From Shimia_B sp038527375 (lineage in GTDB: Bacteria; Pseudomonadota; Alphaproteobacteria; Rhodobacterales; Rhodobacteraceae), in assembly GCA_038527375.1 (NCBI GenBank), contig JBCBFU010000010.1, positions 1 to 64,000 of the forward strand: a stretch of DNA of 64,000 nt. Direction: 5' to 3'. Positions within the stretch are counted from its first letter, which is position 1; every line of letters begins with the position of its first letter. Of the stretch, positions 1 through 7,154 are shown one piece after another. Made by a program: the position numbers and the translations under genes. The notes beneath the pieces are model-generated. The model did no database searches, had not been told where the DNA came from, and saw nothing but the letters and a program-made list of their open reading frames with translations.

Positions 1-420
1 GGCCTCCAGCAGCTGCTGGGCGCGCAGGCGCAGTCGTTCCATCCACGCCAGTTTGTAGTCAAACTTGGGGCCGGGCGCGGGATTGCCGTTGGGCAGATAG
101 AGCCCGCAAATCCGGATCGCGGTGTCGCCCACGACGGTGGCTTCGATCCAGCGGGCCTGTTCGTCGCTGTCATCACCGGGCAATCCGCGGGTCACATCCT
201 CCAGCGGCAGCTTGGACAGGATGGCAACACCGTTGAACCCCTTTTGCCCGTGGGTTTGCACATTGTACCCGCGATCTTCGAACATTTCGCGCGGGAAATT
301 GGCGTCGATGGACTTGATTTCTTGCAGAATTGCGACATCGGGCTGGCTTTCGTCCAACCAGCGCGGAAGCGCCTCGGCCCGTGCCTTGATCCCGTTGATG
401 TTGAAGCTTGCGATTTTCAT
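1..420 (-). CDS. xthA: Exodeoxyribonuclease III, N-terminal part (cut by window edge)
   Basis: AP endonuclease and 3'-5' exonuclease of base-excision repair (EEP metallohydrolase family). 140 codons are visible from the ATG at 418-420; the family is about 260 residues, so the C-terminal half lies outside the window. The N-terminus carries Asn7 in a FNINGIK context and the metal-binding Glu34 in LQEIKS, both hallmark ExoIII positions, followed by GFNGVAILSK and GLYLPNGNP. No good Shine-Dalgarno precedes the ATG. Eleven bases upstream is an 11-base match to the palindrome found before the neighbouring secreted-protein genes. It lies downstream of, and on the same strand as, the small secreted protein at 535-855. 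Confidence 0.95.
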   Translation of the reverse strand, partial: MKIASFNINGIKARAEALPRWLDESQPDVAILQEIKSIDANFPREMFEDRGYNVQTHGQKGFNGVAILSKLPLEDVTRGLPGDDSDEQARWIEATVVGDTAIRICGLYLPNGNPAPGPKFDYKLAWMERLRLRAQQLLEA

Positions 421-440
421 GGGTCTTGAATGACCGATGG

Positions 441-498
441 GGGCGGCCCGCGCAAGGGGCCGCAGGGGGGCAAGTCCCCAAACGCAAACGGGCCGCCC
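441..498 (-). other. Inverted repeat between secreted-protein gene and xthA
   Basis: Perfect 10-bp arms (441-450 and 489-498) with a 38-base loop that can itself fold around ggggcaagtcccc. It lies after the stop of the gene at 535-855 and before xthA. It could act as a terminator for the former, but there is no T-run on the minus strand, so the role is unsure. Confidence 0.4.
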
Positions 499-534
499 GA
501 AGGCGACCCGAATGTGGGAGTTCTGTGGGCGCTA

Positions 535-855
535 TTAGCGCACTTCGATCCGCTTGGTGTCGGCAACTTGACCGTCGATCACCAGTTTGGCGACGACATC
601 GTTGTCCAGACCGGTACCCATCAGCGGCACGCGGACGTCAGCGTTTGCGCCGGCGTTCACCGATGCCATACCCAGGACTTCACCTTGCAGCGTTTCGATC
701 GACACGAAACCGGCCGAGTCTGCGCGGATCAGGTCGAGTTCGACAACCGATGCGCCTTCGTCAAAGCCGTCTTGCTGGCCGAAGAACGAGTTGGCCGAAG
801 CGGCCGTTGCAGTCAGTGCGATTGCGGTAGCGGCGATTGCGAATTTCTTGAACAT
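535..855 (-). CDS. Small secreted protein, paralogue A of a three-gene family
   Basis: 106 residues with a clear Sec signal peptide (MFKK, hydrophobic core, cleavage after ASA at residue 21) and a mature domain of about 85 residues without cysteines. The mature part reads as a beta-rich domain: SVVELDLIR, GFVSIETLQGEVLG, ASVNAGANADVRVPL, DVVAKLVIDGQ. It is nearly identical in layout to the protein at 1412-1732 and clearly related to the one at 2227-2541. Start chosen at the ATG preceded by AAGGAAG. The function is unknown to me. The phrasing GFV..G.V.G.A..NAG.N.DV loosely recalls the DUF7282 type of domain seen in archaeal secreted proteins, which is only an impression. Expected location is the periplasm or outside. 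Confidence 0.85.
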   Translation of the reverse strand: MFKKFAIAATAIALTATAASANSFFGQQDGFDEGASVVELDLIRADSAGFVSIETLQGEVLGMASVNAGANADVRVPLMGTGLDNDVVAKLVIDGQVADTKRIEVR

Positions 856-1048
856 TTTGTCTTCCTTTCAGTGTGTGCCCCTAGGTCGGTTAGGCGGGGC
901 GAGTTTCAGTTTCGAACCTTGGTGGCGGTGGTCGGTGCCGCCGTTCGATGAGTTAGAGATGGGGGGTCTGCGCCAGAAAAAAAGAGGTGCATCGATCACG
1001 AAAAACGGAGCAAAAATAATGCGTTACATAACGTTCCTGCGCAAGAAA

Positions 1049-1062
1049 TGACCTGCGGGTCA
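1049..1062. promoter_or_regulatory. Palindrome TGACC-N4-GGTCA upstream of paralogue A
   Basis: TGACCTGCGGGTCA, 194 bases upstream of the ATG at 855. The same pattern lies 195 bases upstream of paralogue B and a variant lies 71 bases upstream of paralogue C. A candidate operator; the regulator is unknown. Confidence 0.5.
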
Positions 1063-1161
1063 GGTTTGGTTTGCAGGCGCAGAATGTCGGTGCGTAGATG
1101 CGCGAAAGACGCGCCTGTGGCGCGATCCGTGTGGTTTTTCGCCAAGGTTAAAACGCGCGAA

Positions 1162-1179
1162 TTGTTACAGACCTCACGG
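1162..1179. repeat. Conserved upstream block, copy 1
   Basis: TTGTTACA-N2-CCTCACGG, 307 bases from the paralogue A start. It matches copy 2 at 2031-2048 at 16 of 18 positions. It could be a distal promoter element or simply a remnant of the duplication. Confidence 0.5.
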
Positions 1180-1350
1180 GCAAAGTGAGGGCGGCATGTA
1201 ATTAAATATTCTTTTGGAAAAGTTCTCCGAAGCCCTTGCATCTTGGTGACGGGAAGGCTGCGGAGAATGTGCGCCCGGCCGGGGTGATGGGGTCGCGGAA
1301 CATGTTTCAAGAGGATCGCGCCGTTCTCACTGCGACCGCGCCAAACAAAC

Positions 1351-1381
1351 GAAAAAGGGCCGGCGCACGATGCGCCGGCCC
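1351..1381 (-). terminator. Rho-independent terminator of paralogue B
   Basis: Perfect 11-bp stem gggccggcgca / tgcgccggccc (1357-1367 and 1371-1381) with a 3-base loop. Read on the minus strand it is followed by five T residues. It lies 30 bases after the stop of the gene at 1412-1732, so that gene is monocistronic. Confidence 0.9.
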
Positions 1382-1411
1382 TCAAAGGGACGCTAACTCT
1401 GGGGAAAGATC

Positions 1412-1732
1412 TTAGCGAACTTCGATACGCTCGATATCGGCAACCTGGCCGTCGATCACGAGCTTGGCGACCACGTCACCGTTGAGGCCGATGCCGCCAA
1501 CCGGAATGCGGACGTCGTTGTTGGCGCCTGCGTTCACCGATGCGGTGCCGATCACGTCACCTTGCAGCGTTTCCAGCGTCACGAAGCCGGCTGCGTCGGA
1601 GCGGACAAGGTCGAGTTCGACAACGCTGTCGCCTTTGTCAAAGCTGTCTTGCTGGCCAAAGAACGAACCGGCCGAAGCGGCGGTTGCGGTCAGGGCGATT
1701 GCGGTGGCTGCGATTGCGAATTTCTTGAACAT
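1412..1732 (-). CDS. Small secreted protein, paralogue B
   Basis: 106 residues, the closest relative of the protein at 535-855: identical first 20 residues and the same mature pattern (SFFGQQDSFD, VVELDLVRSD, GFVTLETLQG, ASVNAGANNDVRIP, KLVIDGQVAD). Signal peptide 1-21 ending ASA. A longer frame extends upstream, but the start is set at 1732, where ATG follows AAGGAAG and aligns with the two paralogues. It is followed by a strong terminator and preceded by a leader containing the TGACC-N4-GGTCA palindrome. Function unknown; the family appears to be exported and folded without disulfides. Confidence 0.85.
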   Translation of the reverse strand: MFKKFAIAATAIALTATAASAGSFFGQQDSFDKGDSVVELDLVRSDAAGFVTLETLQGDVIGTASVNAGANNDVRIPVGGIGLNGDVVAKLVIDGQVADIERIEVR

Positions 1733-1926
1733 GGGTCTTCCTTTCAGATGTGTGCCCCGGGTGTCGGTTTGGGGCGTTGAGTTTGGTTCGGACCGTTGCG
1801 GCGTTGGTCGGTGCCGCCGTCCGATGATGGTTAGTTGGGGTGCCCATCCGGTGTGTAAAAGGACGCAATCGTTCACATAAAAATGTGCGCGGGGGGATGG
1901 GTCGGACCTCTTGAAATGGGATTTAA

Positions 1927-1940
1927 TGACCCATCGGTCA
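1927..1940. promoter_or_regulatory. Palindrome TGACC-N4-GGTCA upstream of paralogue B
   Basis: TGACCCATCGGTCA, 195 bases upstream of the ATG at 1732, matching the spacing of the site before paralogue A to within one base. Confidence 0.5.
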
Positions 1941-2030
1941 TTTCAGTGCGCTGATCTGACGGTCGTGTGCGTCAATGCGCAGAACAGATCGATTTTGGCA
2001 CGAAATGCAGGATTTGCCGGGTAGTTGGGT

Positions 2031-2048
2031 TTGTTACAATCCTCACGG
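2031..2048. repeat. Conserved upstream block, copy 2
   Basis: TTGTTACA-N2-CCTCACGG, 299 bases from the paralogue B start; the partner of 1162-1179. Confidence 0.5.
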
Positions 2049-2162
2049 ATCGGTGCCTGCATGCCTGAAAAGATGGAAAAGTTTTTTCTGGCGACCCTTC
2101 TTTTCTGCTTTGGCCGTCCAATTCGGGGCGCTTTGGGCCGGGATCTTGTGGCTGTCAGGATC

Positions 2163-2199
2163 GAAAAAGGGCCAACGCTTTTGCGTTGACCCTTTCGAT
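2163..2199 (-). terminator. Rho-independent terminator of paralogue C
   Basis: Stem aagggccaacgc / gcgttgaccctt (2167-2178 and 2183-2194), 4-base loop, with one position that is a G-U pair in the minus-strand RNA, followed by a T-rich tail. It lies just after the stop at 2227. Confidence 0.8.
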
Positions 2200-2226
2200 T
2201 TTGCGGTCTGGCGAGGACCGTCTGGA

Positions 2227-2541
2227 TTAGTTGGCTTCCAGACGCTCTTCCGCGACGACGGCACCGTCAACGATCAGCTTGGCGATCAGGTCGGCATCGA
2301 TGCTGTCCGAAAGCGGGATCACGACGGTTGCGTTCGCACCCTCGTTCAGTTCCGCCATGCCCAGCACTTCACCGGCGGGCGTTTCGATTTGAACCATGCC
2401 CGGCGCGTCGGTCGTCACGAGGCTCAGCTCGATGACGTTGGAGCCGATATCCACGCCGTTCAGGTTGCCAAAGTACGAATTGGCGAACGCGGCAGTCGAG
2501 GTCAGGGCGATTGCTGCGGTGATTGCGAAAACGTTTTTCAT
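2227..2541 (-). CDS. Small secreted protein, paralogue C
   Basis: 104 residues, a more diverged member of the family at 535-855 and 1412-1732: NSYFGNLNGVDIG, NVIELSLVTTDAPGMVQIETPAGEVLG, LNEGANATVVIPL, DLIAKLIVDG. Signal peptide 1-20 ending AFA. Start set at the ATG at 2539-2541, preceded by AAGGAC; an upstream in-frame extension of 18 residues is not needed and would spoil the signal peptide. Downstream is a rho-independent terminator. The Shine-Dalgarno lies between the arms of a 7-bp inverted repeat, so translation could be controlled by structure. Function unknown. Confidence 0.8.
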   Translation of the reverse strand: MKNVFAITAAIALTSTAAFANSYFGNLNGVDIGSNVIELSLVTTDAPGMVQIETPAGEVLGMAELNEGANATVVIPLSDSIDADLIAKLIVDGAVVAEERLEAN

Positions 2542-2572
2542 GACACTGTCCTTTGTTAGGTCGGTAGTGTCA
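2541..2572 (-). promoter_or_regulatory. Inverted repeat enclosing the ribosome-binding site of paralogue C
   Basis: Arms tgacact (2541-2547) and agtgtca (2566-2572) flank the AAGGAC ribosome-binding site; the proximal arm begins within the start codon. A possible translational hairpin or operator. Confidence 0.4.
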
Positions 2573-2611
2573 GAGAAACGGACGATGGCCTGCACAGTTC
2601 CGAGATTTATT

Positions 2612-2625
2612 TGACGTTTCGGTCA
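2612..2625. promoter_or_regulatory. Palindrome TGAC-N6-GTCA upstream of paralogue C
   Basis: TGACGTTTCGGTCA, 71 bases upstream of the ATG at 2541. It shares TGAC...CGGTCA with the site at 1927-1940. Confidence 0.45.
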
Positions 2626-2663
2626 AAAAATTTGGGAACAAATTGCGCGCGCGTGAAACGCGT

Positions 2664-2990
2664 TTAGATCGAAAAGGACGTCCCACACCCGCAGCTGGAG
2701 GATGCATTGGGGTTGTCGATCACAAAGCGCGCCCCGATCAGCTCTTCACTGAAATCGATGGTGGCGTCGGCAAGAAAGGGCAGGGACACCGCGTCCACTA
2801 CGACCTTTTCGCCTGCACCTTCGAGGATCAGGTCATCGTCCTTGGGGTCGTCCAGGTCGATTTCGTATTGAAAGCCCGAACACCCGCCGCCTTCGACCGC
2901 CACGCGCAGCGCCTTGCCCTGATCGGCCGCGCCAATTTCAGCGAGGCGTTCAAAGGCGCGCGGGGTGACTTTGGGTGGCAGCGTCAGCAT
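2664..2990 (-). CDS. erpA: A-type iron-sulfur carrier protein (IscA/ErpA/HesB family)
   Basis: 108 residues. Delivers or scaffolds Fe-S clusters through three conserved cysteines: Cys37 in GGGCSGFQY, and Cys100 and Cys102 in the C-terminal CGCGTSF. The motif pair is diagnostic of the HesB/YadR/YfhF family. Start chosen at 2990 (MLTLPPKV); an ATG four codons upstream (3002) is equally possible. It is divergent from the dGTPase-like gene, a pairing often seen in alphaproteobacteria. ErpA versus SufA/IscA cannot be separated without an alignment. Confidence 0.9.
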   Translation of the reverse strand: MLTLPPKVTPRAFERLAEIGAADQGKALRVAVEGGGCSGFQYEIDLDDPKDDDLILEGAGEKVVVDAVSLPFLADATIDFSEELIGARFVIDNPNASSSCGCGTSFSI

Positions 2991-3083
2991 CGGGTATCTC
3001 ATCCGGTTGCAATGTCGTTCCAACGATATAAGCACGTGGGACAAAGGCACAAGCCACACACAGAAAACGGGGAGCCAAGGCAG

Positions 3084-4226
3084 ATGGCCGCCTGTTACGC
3101 ATCAGATCCCGGTGGCAGTCGGGGCAGGCACTATAGCGACGACGTGGGCGGGCACCGTTCCGCGTTCCAGCGCGACCGCGACCGCATCATCCATTCCAGC
3201 GCCTTCCGACGGCTCAAACACAAGACACAGGTCTTTGTGGAGGATGAGGGCGATTATTATCGCACACGCCTGACGCACTCGATCGAGGTGGCGCAGGTCG
3301 CCCGCACAATCGCGCAGACGCTGAGCCTGAATACCGAACTGACCGAGGCTGTGGCGCTGGCGCATGATCTGGGGCACACGCCCTTTGGTCACACGGGCGA
3401 GGACGCGCTGCACGCGCTGATGGCGCCCTATGGTGGGTTCGATCACAACGCGCAGGCCATCCGCATCGTGACATCCCTGGAACGGCACTATGCCGAATGG
3501 GACGGGCTGAACCTGACGTGGGAGAGCCTTGAGGGCATCGCCAAGCACAACGGGCCCGTGACGGGAGATCTGCCTTACGCGCTGGACGACTATAATCGTT
3601 TGCACGATCTGGAACTGCACACCCATGCCAGCGCCGAGGCGCAGGTGGCGGCCCTGTCGGACGACATTGCCTATAACAACCACGATCTGCATGACGGGCT
3701 CCGCGCGGGTCTCTTCACGATGGAGGACCTGACGGACCTGCCCATCGTGGGTCCCTGCATTGCCGAGGTTGATGCGCGCTATCCGGGGCTGGGTCCCAGC
3801 CGCCGCAGACACGAGGCTTTGCGCCGCGTCTTTGCCGCGATGGTGGGGGACGTGCTGAAAACCTCGCAAGACCTGCTCGAGGCCTCGGGCGCGCGATCCG
3901 CACAGGATATCCGCGAACTGGGCGCACCGGTCATCCGCTTCTCGGACGCGCTCTGGTCGGACCTGCAGGCGGTGCGCAAGTTCCTCTTTACCCAGATGTA
4001 TCGCGCGCCATCGGTGATGGAGAAACGCGCCGAGGTGACCTGCGTGGTCGAGGACCTCTTTCCCTTCTTTATGGGCGCACCGGAAAACCTGCCCGGCGAA
4101 TGGCATGGCGATGTGGCGGCGGCCCAGACGGACACGATGCTGGCCCGGCTGGTGGCGGATTATATCGCCGGCATGACGGACCGTTTTGCCATGCAGGAGC
4201 ACGCGCGCCTGATCCTGCGCGGTTGA
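3084..4226 (+). CDS. dgt: Deoxyguanosinetriphosphate triphosphohydrolase-like protein
   Basis: 380 residues, HD-domain dNTP triphosphohydrolase (dNTP to deoxynucleoside plus triphosphate). The HD signature is visible: His65 in LTHSIEVAQVA, His94-Asp95 in LAHDLGHTPFGH, and a later Asp in SDDIAYNNHD. N-terminal RDRDRIIHSSAFRRLKHKTQV is the family opening. The frame runs open far upstream over the antisense of the Fe-S carrier gene; the ATG at 3084 is chosen because the family signature begins soon after. It precedes argS by 53 bases. Confidence 0.92.
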   Translation: MAACYASDPGGSRGRHYSDDVGGHRSAFQRDRDRIIHSSAFRRLKHKTQVFVEDEGDYYRTRLTHSIEVAQVARTIAQTLSLNTELTEAVALAHDLGHTPFGHTGEDALHALMAPYGGFDHNAQAIRIVTSLERHYAEWDGLNLTWESLEGIAKHNGPVTGDLPYALDDYNRLHDLELHTHASAEAQVAALSDDIAYNNHDLHDGLRAGLFTMEDLTDLPIVGPCIAEVDARYPGLGPSRRRHEALRRVFAAMVGDVLKTSQDLLEASGARSAQDIRELGAPVIRFSDALWSDLQAVRKFLFTQMYRAPSVMEKRAEVTCVVEDLFPFFMGAPENLPGEWHGDVAAAQTDTMLARLVADYIAGMTDRFAMQEHARLILRG

Positions 4227-4279
4227 ACCTTGCCCCGACCCCCCGTAGAAGCGGCGCGCAATCTACAGGACGTGCTCCC

Positions 4280-6019
4280 ATGAACCTATTCGCCGATATT
4301 CGAACCCTTGTTCTGTCCGCCTTGGACGACATGGTGCGCGACGGCGCGTTGCCCGAGGGGCTTGCATGGGACAATGTCGCGGTCGAGCCGCCGCGCGATG
4401 CCGCCCATGGCGACATGGCGACGAACGCCGCGATGGTTTTGGCGAAACCCGCCAAGTTGAAACCCCGCGATATCGCGGAAGCGCTGGCGGGCCAGCTGAC
4501 GGCGGATGACCGGATCGCAAGCGCAGAGGTCGCGGGCCCCGGGTTCCTGAACCTGCGGCTGGCCGACGGCGTCTGGGTCGGCGTGATCCAGTCGGTTCTG
4601 GCCAGTGGCGCGGATTTCGGGAAATCGGCCATGGGGCAGGGGCAGACGGTCAACGTCGAATATGTCTCGGCCAATCCCACGGGGCCTTTGCACGTGGGCC
4701 ACACGCGCGGCGCGGTCTTTGGCGACGCGTTGGCGAGCTTGCTGGATTACGCGGGCTATGACGTCACGCGGGAATACTACATCAATGACGGCGGCGCGCA
4801 GGTCGATGTGCTCGCGCGGTCTGTCTACCTGCGCTACCTCGAAGCGCATGGGCAGGACGTGGCGTTCGAGGATGGGACCTATCCCGGCGACTACCTCAAA
4901 CCGGTGGGCGAGGCGCTCAAGGCCAAGGTGGGCGATGCTTACCTCGACAAGGGCGAACAGTTCTGGCTGGCCGAGGTGCGGGAGTTCGCGACGGACGCGA
5001 TGATGGACCTGATCCGCGAAGACCTCGCGCGGTTGGGCGTGACGATGGATCGCTTCTTCTCGGAAAAGTCGCTCTATAACACGGGCAAGATCGAGGCCTC
5101 GCTGGAAAGCCTCGCGGCCAAGGGCCTGATCTACGAAGGCGTGCTGGAACCACCCAAGGGCAAAAAGCCCGAGGATTGGGAGCCGCGCGAGCAGACGCTG
5201 TTCAAATCGACCGAGCATGGCGACGATGTGGACCGGCCCGTAAAGAAATCGGACGGGGCGTGGACCTACTTCGCGCCGGACATCGCGTATCACTACGACA
5301 AGGTCGAACGCGGCTATGACGCGCTGATCGACGTCTTTGGGGCCGATCACGGTGGCTATGTGAAGCGGATGAAGGCTGCGGTCTCGGCACTCTCAGACGG
5401 CAAGACGCCGCTGGATATCAAGCTGACGCAGCTGGTGAAGCTGTTGCAGAACGGCGAACCGCTCAAGATGTCGAAACGGGCCGGGACCTTTGTGACCGCC
5501 GCCGACGTCGTCGACATGGTGGGCCGCGACGCGATCCGGTTCGTGATGCTGACCCGCAAGAACGACGCACCCCTCGATTTCGACGTGGAGGTCGTAAAGC
5601 AGCAGAACAACGACAACCCGGTCTTCTATGTCCAATACGCCCATGCGCGGGTGGCAAGCGTCATGAAGAAGGCTGAGGATCAGGGCATGGATATGTCGGA
5701 CGCGGCCCTATCATCGGCGGCGCGGCTCGATGTGGACGGCGATCTGGCCGTGGCCAAGAAGCTCGCCGAATGGCCGCGTCTGGTCGAAATCGCGGCCCGC
5801 ACGAACGAACCGCACCGCCTCGCGTTCTACCTTCAGGAGCTGACCGCCAAGTTCAACACGCGCTACTCCATGGCGCGGGACGATGCCTCGCTGAGATTCT
5901 TGCAGGAAGGCAACACTGGCGAATCGCAGGCGAAAATCGCCCTGATTCGGGCCGTCGCCATTGTTTTGTCAGCCGGATTGGGTATTCTTGGCGTAGATGC
6001 ACCGGACGAGATGCGCTGA
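4280..6019 (+). CDS. argS: Arginyl-tRNA synthetase
   Basis: 579 residues, class Ia synthetase charging tRNA-Arg. HIGH-type motif HVGH at residues 138-141 (SANPTGPLHVGHTRG) and KMSKR at about 396-400. N-terminal additional domain (AAHGDMATNAAMVLAK) and C-terminal anticodon-binding DALR region (FYLQELTAKFNTRYS) are complete. ATG at 4280. It opens the argS-SPOR-nagZ-scpA-scpB run. Confidence 0.98.
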   Translation: MNLFADIRTLVLSALDDMVRDGALPEGLAWDNVAVEPPRDAAHGDMATNAAMVLAKPAKLKPRDIAEALAGQLTADDRIASAEVAGPGFLNLRLADGVWVGVIQSVLASGADFGKSAMGQGQTVNVEYVSANPTGPLHVGHTRGAVFGDALASLLDYAGYDVTREYYINDGGAQVDVLARSVYLRYLEAHGQDVAFEDGTYPGDYLKPVGEALKAKVGDAYLDKGEQFWLAEVREFATDAMMDLIREDLARLGVTMDRFFSEKSLYNTGKIEASLESLAAKGLIYEGVLEPPKGKKPEDWEPREQTLFKSTEHGDDVDRPVKKSDGAWTYFAPDIAYHYDKVERGYDALIDVFGADHGGYVKRMKAAVSALSDGKTPLDIKLTQLVKLLQNGEPLKMSKRAGTFVTAADVVDMVGRDAIRFVMLTRKNDAPLDFDVEVVKQQNNDNPVFYVQYAHARVASVMKKAEDQGMDMSDAALSSAARLDVDGDLAVAKKLAEWPRLVEIAARTNEPHRLAFYLQELTAKFNTRYSMARDDASLRFLQEGNTGESQAKIALIRAVAIVLSAGLGILGVDAPDEMR

Positions 6020-6130
6020 TCCGGTCGAAATGCAAAGCATTTCTGACCAAGGGCACTCACACAAAAAATCCGGGCAGAGGCAGAGTTCAAGAGACCACCG
6101 GCCCCGAAAGGCCGGGGCAGTGAGGCACAG

Positions 6131-7141
6131 ATGGCTCAGGCGGATTACGGATCCTATGGCGGCGCATATGCGGACGCGCCACAGGCGGATCATGGTTATC
6201 AGCAGGAAACCCTTTCCCAGACCTATGCCGGTGGCGCAGGCGCGCTGATCAACGTGCTGGGTGGCGTCGTATCGCTCGCCCTGATCGCGGGTGTGTGCGT
6301 CTGGGGCTATCAGATCCTCGCGCGGGACGTCTCGGGCGTGCCCGTCGTGTCGGCGCTGGATGGACCCATGCGCGAGGCGCCCGCCGATCCCGGTGGCCGT
6401 CCTGCCGATCACCAAGGGCTTGCCGTGAACGAGGTCGCAGCGATTGGCACAGCCGGCGCGCCGCGTGACCGGTTGGTGCTGGCGCCGCCCGCGCTGTCGC
6501 TCACCGATGATGATCAACCCCAATCACAGCTTGCCTCGGTCCCGGCACAGGACGCCTTGCCCAACACGGGGTCTGTGGCGTCCGGTCAGACGGTGCTGGC
6601 CGCCCCGCTGGAGGATGCGGATGGCAGCCCCGTGGATGTGAACGCGCTGGTGGCCGAACTCGCCGCCGGGGCATCGCCCTTTACCCCGCTGGCCGAAGGC
6701 GAGGACGTGCCCGTCGTGGCAGAGGTCGCCGCGCTGGACACCACAGCCGCGACGCTCGCCCCCGATCTGGGGCCGGGCCTTGCGCGGTCGCTGCGCCCCC
6801 GCGCGCGGCCCGTGGCCCTGAACACCGCCGCGGTGGCCCCGTCCGCGGCTGTGGCATCGGTCAATGAGATCGCCCCGACCCAGATCGCCGCGGGCACCCG
6901 CCTTGTGCAGCTGGGTGCCTTCGACAGCGCCGAGGTCGCGCGCAGCGAATGGGACCGGCTGCAAACGCGGTTTGGCGATTTTATGGAAGGCAAGGCCCGC
7001 GTCGTGCAACGCGCAGAGAAGGGCGGGCGCACCTTCTACCGTCTGCGCGCGCACGGGTTCAGCGATCTGGCCGACGCACGGCGGTTCTGTTCGGCGCTTG
7101 TCGCGCAAAACGCCGCCTGCATCCCCGTTCTCGTGAAATAG
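6131..7141 (+). CDS. SPOR-domain membrane protein
   Basis: 336 residues. A cytoplasmic N-terminus rich in Gly/Tyr/Ala is followed by one transmembrane segment (about 38-62), a long low-complexity Ala/Pro/Asp linker, and a C-terminal SPOR domain (about 252-336: RLVQLGAFDSAEVARSEW, FYRLRAHGFSDLADARRFC). SPOR domains bind denuded septal peptidoglycan, so the protein probably acts in the periplasm at the division site. It sits between argS and nagZ, as in other Rhodobacterales. A small hairpin (6098-6115) precedes the start. Confidence 0.9.
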   Translation: MAQADYGSYGGAYADAPQADHGYQQETLSQTYAGGAGALINVLGGVVSLALIAGVCVWGYQILARDVSGVPVVSALDGPMREAPADPGGRPADHQGLAVNEVAAIGTAGAPRDRLVLAPPALSLTDDDQPQSQLASVPAQDALPNTGSVASGQTVLAAPLEDADGSPVDVNALVAELAAGASPFTPLAEGEDVPVVAEVAALDTTAATLAPDLGPGLARSLRPRARPVALNTAAVAPSAAVASVNEIAPTQIAAGTRLVQLGAFDSAEVARSEWDRLQTRFGDFMEGKARVVQRAEKGGRTFYRLRAHGFSDLADARRFCSALVAQNAACIPVLVK

Positions 7142-7154
7142 GCGCGGGGACCCC

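Larger units (their letters stand above)
856..1350 (-). promoter_or_regulatory. Leader/upstream region of secreted paralogue A
   Basis: About 495 bases without a gene. The block next to the start codon (856-960) aligns with the leader of paralogue B (1733-1840), so the duplication included upstream DNA. It holds the palindrome at 1049-1062 and the conserved block at 1162-1179. A reading frame at 996-1385 shows no recognisable protein features and is not called. Confidence 0.6.
1733..2162 (-). promoter_or_regulatory. Leader/upstream region of secreted paralogue B
   Basis: About 430 gene-free bases between the paralogue B start and the terminator of paralogue C. It contains sequence homologous to 856-960, the palindrome at 1927-1940 and the block at 2031-2048. 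Frames on either strand here show no protein features. Confidence 0.6.

Noticed and set aside
996..1385. 129-codon frame in the leader of secreted paralogue A
   Set aside because: It runs over a terminator and regulatory sequence, has no Shine-Dalgarno and no counterpart in the homologous leader of paralogue B.
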